Source: Leptolyngbya sp. SIO4C1
Lineage (GTDB): Bacteria; Cyanobacteriota; Cyanobacteriia; Phormidesmidales; Phormidesmidaceae
NCBI GenBank assembly: GCA_010671975.1
Contig: JAAHIA010000257.1
Coordinates: forward strand, 1 to 7,246
DNA length: 7,246 bases
Direction: 5' to 3'
Positions 1 through 5,866 of the stretch are shown in pieces. Position 1 is the first letter of the stretch. Every line of letters starts with the position of its first letter. The position numbers and the translations under genes are program-made. Below the pieces are notes generated by a model. The model had not been told where the DNA came from, did not search any database, and worked only from the letters and a program-made list of their open reading frames with translations.

Positions 1-384
1 ACGACAGGCCAGCCAGCCTGGAATCCAAGCGGTCTCAAAGCCCAGCAGCACGCGCGCATGACCCACTACCAGCAGCACGCTGACAACGGCTCCGAGCAGC
101 AGCTTAGCAGCTACCCGTCGCGCCGCCTGCCGCCGCTGCTGCTCAGCCGAATTGAAGGCCGCATTGACCTGATCGTGAATGGGATAAACTAAAAAGCCAG
201 CCTTCTCCAGCGCCTTTTGCAGGCTTTCTGGGGCCACTTTGCGACTGTGGTGAATCGTCGCTTCTTCTGTAAAAGTATCAACCTTACAATCTTTGACCCC
301 TGAAATCTGAGTGAGCGTCTTTTCGACGAGGGCCACTCGCTCTTCAGATTCTAGCCCACTGACTTTAAGGGTTAGCGTTTCCAT
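1..384 (-). CDS. Second P1B-type (copper-type) ATPase, N-terminal part only, with degenerate HMA domain
   Basis: This frame is open from the ATG at 384-382 to the window edge (128 codons seen), so the rest of the gene lies outside. The N-terminus opens with METLTLKV, identical to the neighbouring complete copper ATPase, and 21 of the first 24 bases match. Residues 1-68 follow the fold of a heavy-metal-associated (HMA) domain. Where the family has GMxCxxC, however, this protein reads GLESEER: both metal-binding cysteines are replaced (C13 to S, C16 to R). A basic linker (about 80-95) and the first membrane helix (about 94-114, KLLLGAVVSVLLVVG) follow, as in CopA/PacS/CtaA proteins. The start has only a weak, close AAGG (387-390). 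The catalytic motifs cannot be checked here. Most likely it is a paralogous Cu transporter (cyanobacteria often carry two, CtaA and PacS), perhaps with altered regulation or substrate. Confidence 0.85.
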   Translation of the reverse strand, partial: METLTLKVSGLESEERVALVEKTLTQISGVKDCKVDTFTEEATIHHSRKVAPESLQKALEKAGFLVYPIHDQVNAAFNSAEQQRRQAARRVAAKLLLGAVVSVLLVVGHARVLLGFETAWIPGWLACR

Positions 385-783
385 GACCTTGGTATCTTTG
401 GTAGGTAGCTCTGCGCGATCGCAAGAGAGGATTTACGAGCACTGTCAACAGCTGAAACAGCTTCAGAATGGCTCAAATTCAACCGTTTCATCGGCTGAAC
501 TGGTAGAAGCAAGCTAAAACGCTAGCCGCCAATTTACCCTACAAGAAAACACACCGGTATCAGGAACACACACCCTTATAAATATGTCCCAGTGACTCGG
601 CCTTTCAGCGCAGCTTTATCGCTTGGCTAAACTATAGGCCCTTCTCATTAAAGCAAGTTGTTCTGAGGATAGCAAAACTGAGCTCAAACGTCAGATTTAA
701 CCCTCAGCGTTACCCTGCTCGATCGGCCTGATCTAGCGCTCAGATAGCGTCAGCTGTTGGTGATAGCTTGTAGCAGTCATTAA
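385..783. other. 399-base spacer between the two ATPase genes
   Basis: No convincing gene is present on either strand; the short plus-strand frame at 311-517 is antisense to the ATPase start and has no supporting signal. The spacer should contain the 3' end of the upstream ATPase transcript and possibly a separate promoter for the second ATPase. I see one HIP1 site (415-422), an imperfect palindrome ATCTAGCGCTCAGAT (731-745), and a small inverted repeat CTGAA-5-TTCAG (453-467). A lone TTGACA on the minus strand (448-443) lacks a credible -10 box. No strong intrinsic terminator follows the upstream stop codon. Confidence 0.5.
415..422. repeat. HIP1 octamer GCGATCGC (one of eight in the window)
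   Basis: This is an exact copy of the highly iterated palindrome of cyanobacterial genomes. Further exact copies start at 1326, 2078, 2893, 3925, 4475, 5654 and 6324. Eight copies in 7.2 kb is far above what base composition would give and supports a cyanobacterial source. This copy is the only one clearly outside a coding region. Confidence 0.85.
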
Positions 784-3144
784 TCAGTTAGATACGTATT
801 TTTGCGGATAAGTTCCCTGCTGAAACCGCCGCAGTCGCAGCGCATTTGTAATTACCGAAACAGAGCTAAAAGCCATCGCTGCCCCAGCCACAATCGGATT
901 AAGTAACCAGCCATAAAGCGGGTAGAGTAGCCCCGCTGCAATCGGTATACCAGCGACATTGTAGATAAAAGCGAAGAAAAGATTCTGGCGAATGGTGCGA
1001 AGAGTGGCGCGACTTAGCTGAATGGCTGTGGCAACGCCCTGTAGATTGCCAGAAATCAGCGTCAGGTCGCTCGCTGCGATTGCAATATCAGTGCCAGTGC
1101 CAATCGCAATGCCAACATCTGCCTGAGCTAGAGCAGGCGCATCGTTGATGCCGTCGCCGACCATTGCCACTCTGGCCTGAGCCTGAAGTTGCTGAATCAC
1201 CGCCGCTTTCTGGGAGGGCCGCACCTCAGCCACCACCTGTCGAATGCTCACCTCGCGCGCTACTGCTTCAGCCGTTCGCCGGTTGTCGCCAGTCAGCATC
1301 ACCACGGTTAGCCCCATCTGCTGCAGCGATCGCACCGCCTGCTGCGACGACGGCTTAAGCGTATCCATAATGGCCATCAGCCCGCGCACCGTCTCATCCA
1401 CGGCAATCCACACGACCGTTTTGCCAGCCGCCTCCCAATCAGCTTGTAAAGCTGGCAGCGACTCACCCTGAGGCGCTGTTAGCTGCGTGGCGATGCCCAG
1501 CTCCTGCAGCCAGCGCCGAGTACCGATATACACCTGATAGCCATTGATTTCACCCTGCACACCGCAGCCCGGCACCGCCTCAAACTGCTGAAGCTGAGTG
1601 TCAGCCAGCGCCTTGCTGACAAATACCGGCGCCTGCTGCTGGGTGTAGTCTAGAATCGCCTCGCCCAGCGGATGTTCAGAACTGGCCTCTAGCACTGCCA
1701 CGAGCCGCAGCAAATCGGCCGAGCCTAGTCTTGGCAGATCAAGAATTTGCGAGACCTGGGCTACCGGCTGCAGCGAAAAGCGAGCGGTTGCCCCGGCCTG
1801 GAATAGCGTCAAATAGTCGGTCACCCGAGGGCGGCCCTGCGTTAGCGTGCCGGTTTTATCTAGCACCACGGTCTGCAGCTGATGGGCTAGCTCTAAGCTT
1901 TCGGCTCCTTTAATCAAAATGCCGCAGGCAGCGCCGCGCCCGGTGCCAACCATAATCGCCGTGGGCGTTGCTAGACCCAGCGAGCAGGGGCAGGCAATGA
2001 TCAGCACGTTGACCATGGTTAGGGTTGCCAGCGTCAGATTGCGCGTGGTGACATACCAGGTAATAAAGGTGACTAGCGCGATCGCAACCACAGCTGGCAC
2101 AAACCAGCGCGTCACCCGATCGACCAGCCGCTGAATCGGGGCTTTTGAAGCCTGCGCCGCCTGAATCAGCTGCACAATCTGGGCCAGCATCGTATCGTCA
2201 CCGACTCGCGTCACCCGGTAGGTCAGGCGGCCGGTTTTATTCAGCGTGGCCCCAATTACCTCGTCGCCTGCCTGCTTTTGCACCGGCAGGCTTTCGCCAG
2301 AGATCATCGACTCATCCACGGTCGAGCTACCTTCTAGCACCTCACCATCCAGCGAAATTCTTTCACCTGGGCGCACCAGCACCGACTCCCCCAGCCGCAC
2401 CTGCTCAATCGGCACATCAACCGGCTGACCGTGACGTAAAACCCGCGCCGTTTTAGCCTGCAGGCCCATCAGCTGATGAATTGCACTGGCTGTTTTATGC
2501 TTGGCTCGCTGCTCTAGCGCCTTGCCCAGCAACACCAGCGTAATCACGACCGCTGAAGCTTCATAATAAACCTCTGGCGTTAACCCCTGAGCCAGCAGCA
2601 CCTCGGGTGCGACGGTCGGCAGCAGCGAATAAAAGTAGGCCGCACTGGTGCCCAGCGCTACCAGCGTATCCATATTGGCGCTGCCTTGGCGCAGCAGCTT
2701 CCAAGCACCTTGATAGAAACTGCGGCCGCACCAAAACTGTACCGGCGTCGCCAGCACCAGCTGTAGCCAAGGATTGTGCAGCCACATCGGCCCCAGCATC
2801 GGCAACCCCAGCATTTTAGGCAGATGAATCAAGACGAGAATAATGCTGACAGTGCCGCCGAGGATGAGCTTGCGCTTAAGCTGTCGCGACTGGCGATCGC
2901 GTTTTTCCTCAGCAGCTGCGTCGGTCGCTGGCGTCAGCGGCCGGGCCTCAAAGCCAATCTGTTCAATCGACTGCTGCAGCGTTTCTATCGTGACTTCCTG
3001 CGGCTGGCAGCGCACGGTCACCTGCTCGGTGGCAAAGTTCACGTCGCAGGCTTCAACGCCCGGTAGCGCCGCCACGCTGCGCTCAACCCGGGAGACGCAG
3101 GCCGCACATTTCATACCATCAACTTTAAGCGTGAGCGTTTCCAT
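784..3144 (-). CDS. copA: Copper-translocating P1B-type ATPase (Cu(+)-ATPase, CopA/PacS type)
   Basis: A 786-residue membrane pump that moves Cu(+) across a membrane using ATP. It is full length for the family. In order: an N-terminal HMA domain with GMKCAAC (10-16); two early helices (about 95-140); the actuator loop with SGES (282-285); the membrane metal site ACPCS (384-388) with CPC in helix 6; the phosphorylation site DKTGT (429-433, D429 phosphorylated); the nucleotide-domain HP motif SEHPLG (489-494); TGD (618-620); and GDGINDAP (663-670). Helix 7 carries YN (728-729) and helix 8 MAFSS (757-761), the residues that mark the Cu(+) subgroup P1B-1. The residue after CPC is Ser rather than the commoner Ala. 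The gene lies 105 bases downstream of the secreted Ig-like protein, in the same direction, and probably belongs to the same transcript. Its Shine-Dalgarno is weak (GCAGG just upstream). Whether it exports copper or supplies thylakoid cuproproteins (PacS-like) cannot be decided from sequence. Confidence 0.95.
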   Translation of the reverse strand: METLTLKVDGMKCAACVSRVERSVAALPGVEACDVNFATEQVTVRCQPQEVTIETLQQSIEQIGFEARPLTPATDAAAEEKRDRQSRQLKRKLILGGTVSIILVLIHLPKMLGLPMLGPMWLHNPWLQLVLATPVQFWCGRSFYQGAWKLLRQGSANMDTLVALGTSAAYFYSLLPTVAPEVLLAQGLTPEVYYEASAVVITLVLLGKALEQRAKHKTASAIHQLMGLQAKTARVLRHGQPVDVPIEQVRLGESVLVRPGERISLDGEVLEGSSTVDESMISGESLPVQKQAGDEVIGATLNKTGRLTYRVTRVGDDTMLAQIVQLIQAAQASKAPIQRLVDRVTRWFVPAVVAIALVTFITWYVTTRNLTLATLTMVNVLIIACPCSLGLATPTAIMVGTGRGAACGILIKGAESLELAHQLQTVVLDKTGTLTQGRPRVTDYLTLFQAGATARFSLQPVAQVSQILDLPRLGSADLLRLVAVLEASSEHPLGEAILDYTQQQAPVFVSKALADTQLQQFEAVPGCGVQGEINGYQVYIGTRRWLQELGIATQLTAPQGESLPALQADWEAAGKTVVWIAVDETVRGLMAIMDTLKPSSQQAVRSLQQMGLTVVMLTGDNRRTAEAVAREVSIRQVVAEVRPSQKAAVIQQLQAQARVAMVGDGINDAPALAQADVGIAIGTGTDIAIAASDLTLISGNLQGVATAIQLSRATLRTIRQNLFFAFIYNVAGIPIAAGLLYPLYGWLLNPIVAGAAMAFSSVSVITNALRLRRFQQGTYPQKYVSN

Positions 3145-3249
3145 GTGCCTGCGGGGTGAACCGATGGTTTCTTCTTTCAGGGAATGGAACAGGTGACAGG
3201 AGGAATTGAGTCGGGTTAGAGAGAGAGGTGGGAGAATGAAGGAGAGGGG
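3145..3249 (-). other. Short spacer with a purine/pyrimidine-skewed tract
   Basis: 105 bases lie between the secreted protein's stop and copA. About 3219-3249 is almost pure purine on the plus strand, that is, C/T-rich in the transcript sense. I see no clear promoter or terminator, so read-through into copA is likely. The tract could leave the message unstructured ahead of copA, but this is inference. Confidence 0.35.
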
Positions 3250-3897
3250 CTATCTTTGGCGGCGGAAAAATAGGGCCAGGCCAATGGCAGCCGCCGCGAT
3301 CAGGCTAATCATGATAGGTAGCACCGGCACGGGACGGGTCGTGATCGAGAAGGTGGTTTCAGCTGCGTCGGAGTCAGTATCGAGGTTAGAGGTCGCTGCT
3401 GGTGAAGGGGCTGCAGTGGGCTCGGCGGGTTCGGGTTCGGGGGCAGCGGCCTGTCCGGCGGCGACTGTGACGTCGTAGCGTAGCTCGAAAGAGCCGAAAG
3501 CATCGCTGCTAGCGGGCGCACCGGTCAGCACTAGCTCGTAGCTGCCCACCTGGGGAAAGGTGATTTCCGCACCGGGGATGGCTTCGTAGCCTTCGGCGGT
3601 AACAGGTTCTAAAGCTGGGGCTAGAATCGGGGCGTCGCTGGTGCTAGAAAAGACAGCGAGCTGGCAGTCGCAGGCAGCTAGCGGAATCGGCTGACCGCCG
3701 CGCTGCGTCAGGGCAAACCAGGCCAAGGCAGGCTCACCGGCGCGCGGGGTATCGTTCGGCTCGATGTGCAGCGTTGCCCCAACGGTCCCATCTAGCTCAA
3801 CTTTGTGAGCCAGGCCGGGGCTGCTCAGCAGGCTGAGTGCAGCAGCGCTCAGCAGTAGAGCGCGAAGTCGTAGAGATGGGTTTTGCATAGTGTTCAT
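3250..3897 (-). CDS. Secreted or membrane-anchored Ig-like protein with CxC motif (FixH/YtkA- or CopC-like, putative)
   Basis: A 215-residue protein with a clear signal peptide: basic NPSLRLR, hydrophobic core (about 12-25) and a probable cleavage after SSPGLA (30). The mature protein would then begin with His (HKVELDG). Residues 31-146 look like a beta-sandwich domain, with a GEPALAWFALTQRGG stretch and CDC (76-78), a possible metal or disulfide site. A Pro/Ala/Glu-rich linker (about 147-180) leads to one C-terminal membrane helix (about 191-211) ending FRRQR, so the domain should sit outside the cytoplasm, tethered at its C-terminus. The start ATG (3897-3895) overlaps the upstream gene by 101 bases; the only nearby alternative is the Met at codon 4. 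The overlap covers essentially the signal peptide. I do not recognise the exact family. Its position between a SafE-type transporter and a Cu-ATPase suggests a periplasmic metal-binding or assembly role. Confidence 0.8.
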   Translation of the reverse strand: MNTMQNPSLRLRALLLSAAALSLLSSPGLAHKVELDGTVGATLHIEPNDTPRAGEPALAWFALTQRGGQPIPLAACDCQLAVFSSTSDAPILAPALEPVTAEGYEAIPGAEITFPQVGSYELVLTGAPASSDAFGSFELRYDVTVAAGQAAAPEPEPAEPTAAPSPAATSNLDTDSDAAETTFSITTRPVPVLPIMISLIAAAAIGLALFFRRQR

Positions 3898-5083
3898 CTT
3901 GAGAAAGCCATTGCCAAACGCAGCGCGATCGCACGGCCAGCACCGTCATCACCAGACCGCTGACGGCTGCTACCTGCGCATGGTTTTGCCAGGTCAGGGC
4001 CAGGCTACCCCAGTAGTGCGACCCCACTAAAATCATGTGCGCCGCCACCAGCACAAAGGCCGGCACGCCCAGCAGGTGCAGCCGCCGCCAGCGACGACCC
4101 AGCTGCCGCTGGGCCCAGTCAAAGCTGGTCAAAGCGGCCGGGGTCATCAGTAAGAGCGCCACGGCCCCCAGCCAAACGCCCAGCTGATGCGTCGGCAGCA
4201 TAAAATTCACTGCCGCTAGCCGCCAGCGCCAGGTATGCTCTAGCATGTGCAGCGTATGCACCCAGCCCAGCACAAACGCGCCAACGCCCAGCCCGCGCCG
4301 ATAGCGCAGCGGCCCGGCCCACAGCCGACTCAGCGGTCGCGCCACCAGCGCCAGCGCTAAACACACGATCGCCGCATGGCCGCTGTAGTCGCTCATCGTA
4401 TCGCCGGTACGCATCAGAATCAGCAGACCAATCAGCAGCGTCACCCAGCCGCCCAGGCGAAACAGCTGACTTCTGCGATCGCGGCTCAAAAAAGCGGTTG
4501 AGACGCCGACGCCTAGCATCGCCGGTAGCGTGCCTAGCCCGAACGCCAGCATCGTCACCGCGCCGCCTAGCCAAGTCTGCGTTTCTGCTGCCCGCAGCTG
4601 CGCCGCGTACAAAAATCCGCAGGGAATCAGCCCCCACAGCAGCCCCAATAGCCAAGGCGTCCACCAGCGGCGCTGTTCAGCCACGCGACTCATCTGCTGA
4701 TTCAGCTGCTGATGCTGTCGCGCCAGCGGATGCCACAGCGGCACTTTCGGCAGCAGCCCTACCTGCGCTAAACCAAACCAAATCAGCAAACAGCCAGTGA
4801 GAATTGCTACGCCGCGCCGCAGCGGACTGCCAATGCCTGCCATTTGCCCACCGGCAAATAGCACCGAGCCTAGCGCTCCAATGCCAGCCCCGACCAGCAC
4901 GTAGCTGCACAGCCGCCCTAGATTCAGCAAGCTGTGAAACCAGAGCTGATATCGCCAGTCTATTTCGCGCTCACGCGCCAGCGAGAAGGCCGCTGCAATT
5001 GGGCCACACATGCCAACGCAGTGACCAAAACTCCCTAAAAACCCTAGCGCCGCTATGAGACCAATCTCTAAAAGTGCAGGCAT
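3797..5083 (-). CDS. TauE/SafE (UreH-type) transporter domain fused to a ferric-reductase-like haem membrane domain
   Basis: A 428-residue polytopic membrane protein with about 11 predicted helices. The N-terminal part (about 1-225) is of the SafE/UreH type: helix 1 ends in GHCVGMCGP (20-28), and the second repeat has the matching GLIPCG (151-156). These paired Cys motifs are typical of the family often annotated as sulfite exporter or heavy-metal transporter, seen beside Cu-ATPase genes. The C-terminal part (about 235-385) resembles the ferric-reductase/MsrQ membrane domain: candidate haem ligands H276, H279 and H283 in one helix, then the loop WAQRQLGRRWRRLH with H336 and, 13 residues on, H349, the spacing of haem ligands in that superfamily. 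No flavin or NAD(P)H domain follows. The tail from residue 396 is hydrophilic and overlaps the next gene. It is the first gene of a probable minus-strand operon. Transport or electron transfer to copper or iron is inferred, not shown. Confidence 0.88.
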   Translation of the reverse strand: MPALLEIGLIAALGFLGSFGHCVGMCGPIAAAFSLAREREIDWRYQLWFHSLLNLGRLCSYVLVGAGIGALGSVLFAGGQMAGIGSPLRRGVAILTGCLLIWFGLAQVGLLPKVPLWHPLARQHQQLNQQMSRVAEQRRWWTPWLLGLLWGLIPCGFLYAAQLRAAETQTWLGGAVTMLAFGLGTLPAMLGVGVSTAFLSRDRRSQLFRLGGWVTLLIGLLILMRTGDTMSDYSGHAAIVCLALALVARPLSRLWAGPLRYRRGLGVGAFVLGWVHTLHMLEHTWRWRLAAVNFMLPTHQLGVWLGAVALLLMTPAALTSFDWAQRQLGRRWRRLHLLGVPAFVLVAAHMILVGSHYWGSLALTWQNHAQVAAVSGLVMTVLAVRSRCVWQWLSQDEHYAKPISTTSRSTAERCCTQPAEQPRPGSQS

Positions 5084-5147
5084 TCAACCATCAGCTTCAG
5101 GCTGGTGTAAAGGTCAACAAAAACAGCGAACACAATTTTCACTATCA

Positions 5148-5175
5148 ATTTTACCTACGGTGCCATTTCTTCAAA
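5148..5175 (-). promoter_or_regulatory. Possible sigma-70 promoter for the minus-strand metal operon
   Basis: Reading the minus strand, TTTGAA (5175-5170) and TAAAAT (5153-5148) are separated by 16 bases. They lie about 65-90 bases ahead of the SafE-fusion start codon. The match is moderate. It is back-to-back with, and slightly left of, the stronger plus-strand promoter, so the two would share a control region. Confidence 0.35.
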
Positions 5176-5177
5176 TA

Positions 5178-5206
5178 TTGTCATTTCCAAAAGCCGTGGC
5201 TATAAT
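5178..5206 (+). promoter_or_regulatory. Near-consensus sigma-70 promoter for the plus-strand unknown gene
   Basis: TTGTCA (5178-5183) and a perfect TATAAT (5201-5206) are separated by exactly 17 bases, the best promoter match in the window. Transcription would start near 5213. That gives a leader of about 180 bases if translation begins at the ATG at 5392, or about 77 bases if it begins at the TTG at 5290. Confidence 0.7.
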
Positions 5207-5241
5207 GCGGAAGATTTTGGCAAGTTTAAATTTTTCGCTTA

Positions 5242-5271
5242 AGCTCCATATGAGCTGCGAGCACTGAGTGC
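5242..5271 (+). other. Two tandem small inverted repeats in the leader
   Basis: AGCTC-5-GAGCT (5242-5256) and GCACT-1-AGTGC (5261-5271) lie in tandem about 30 bases after the predicted transcription start. Each has perfect 5-base arms. The second has only one unpaired base, so as DNA it is closer to a palindromic protein site than to an RNA hairpin. They could be an operator or part of a structured leader; no known riboswitch is recognised. Confidence 0.35.
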
Positions 5272-5391
5272 CGTTCCCTGACAAATCTGTTGAATACGTG
5301 GGTGGAAGCTGCTATCGACAACTCGCTGGTAGCTGCTTGCTCAGACATCTTGGGTTCATCACCACTGTCGTTTTGTACCGTGGTGAAGGGT

Positions 5392-5751
5392 ATGGTTCAG
5401 GTTAAAACAAAACTGCGTCAAATGCTTTATGAGACGCTAGAAGCAGCGCAGGCTACGCCGGTGACGGCACGTCAGCAATTGGTACGGCAGCGGCTACAGG
5501 CTATTCAGACTTACTGCAGGCGCGTTAAAAAGACATTCATCGTGGTTGAACTCGAAATTACTTGCAATCAGTATGAGCTAGGCGGTAGCTCTATATCTCG
5601 GGCGGTACTGTTTCGCGGCCCTAGCGAAAACGCCTCTGTTGCAATTTGTGTGAGCGATCGCGGCTCAATTTTGCATCGCAACGATAGCGATTGGCAGGTG
5701 TATTGCAATGCGGGTGATGTTGCACCAGTCGTAGGCGAGATCGCGGCCTAG
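5392..5751 (+). CDS. Hypothetical small soluble protein, unknown function
   Basis: Not recognised. From the ATG at 5392 it encodes 119 residues with no membrane segment or signal peptide. The frame stays open upstream to a TTG at 5290, giving 153 residues. I prefer the ATG because the extra N-terminus looks unstructured and the TTG has no ribosome-binding site, although the AAGGG before the ATG is unusually close. The first half is helical and Gln/Arg-rich (LRQMLYETLEAAQ, RQQLVRQRLQAIQ). The second half looks like beta strands (TFIVVELEITC, RAVLFRG, ASVAICVSD). It is the only plus-strand gene, divergent from the metal operon and convergent with the His/Cys-rich protein gene. The strong promoter and an internal HIP1 site support it being genuine. 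Confidence 0.6.
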   Translation: MVQVKTKLRQMLYETLEAAQATPVTARQQLVRQRLQAIQTYCRRVKKTFIVVELEITCNQYELGGSSISRAVLFRGPSENASVAICVSDRGSILHRNDSDWQVYCNAGDVAPVVGEIAA

Positions 5752-5777
5752 TGGCGGCAGTTAGGGACAATACGCCC

Positions 5778-5859
5778 AAAAGGGAGACATTCTGGCACTT
5801 AGCTTGGAGGCAAAGAATAGACAAAAGGGTTATGGACAAAAGGGTTAAGGTGTCTCCCT
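5778..5859. repeat. Inverted repeat enclosing a 15-base-period direct repeat in the convergent spacer
   Basis: AGGGAGACA (5781-5789) and TGTCTCCCT (5851-5859) are perfect 9-base inverted arms 61 bases apart. Between them, GACAAAAGGGTTA occurs twice (5820-5832 and 5835-5847, period 15). A further AAAAGGG at 5778 lies exactly three periods upstream of the first copy. On the minus strand the distal arm is followed by CTTTTGGG, so the structure could act as a long-loop terminator for the gene ending at 5867. The long loop makes this uncertain. It might instead be a small dispersed intergenic element. Confidence 0.55.
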
Positions 5860-5866
5860 ACATTCG

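Noticed and set aside
443..448. TTGACA on the minus strand as a promoter for the second ATPase
   Set aside because: No acceptable -10 hexamer at 16-18 bases (CTTGCG is found there), so it is not called.
311..517. 68-codon plus-strand open frame
   Set aside because: Its first part is antisense to the well-supported ATPase start, its composition is not protein-like, and it has no ribosome-binding site.
700..783. Terminator after the complete copper ATPase
   Set aside because: Only 4-5 base arms with long loops or no T-run could be found, so read-through towards the second ATPase cannot be excluded.
2145..2456. 103-codon plus-strand open frame
   Set aside because: Antisense to the core of the copper ATPase, Pro/Ala-rich, with no independent signal.
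4119..4664. 181-codon minus-strand open frame inside the SafE-fusion gene
   Set aside because: It is Ala/Arg-rich, the usual shadow of a GC-rich gene in another frame, whereas the overlapping frame has clear family motifs.
5207..5267. Short plus-strand peptide ending LKLHMSCEH, reminiscent of an HMA MxCxxC start
   Set aside because: It stops right after the motif, its ATG overlaps the -10 box, and the frame beyond the stop does not resemble the rest of an HMA domain. Most likely chance.
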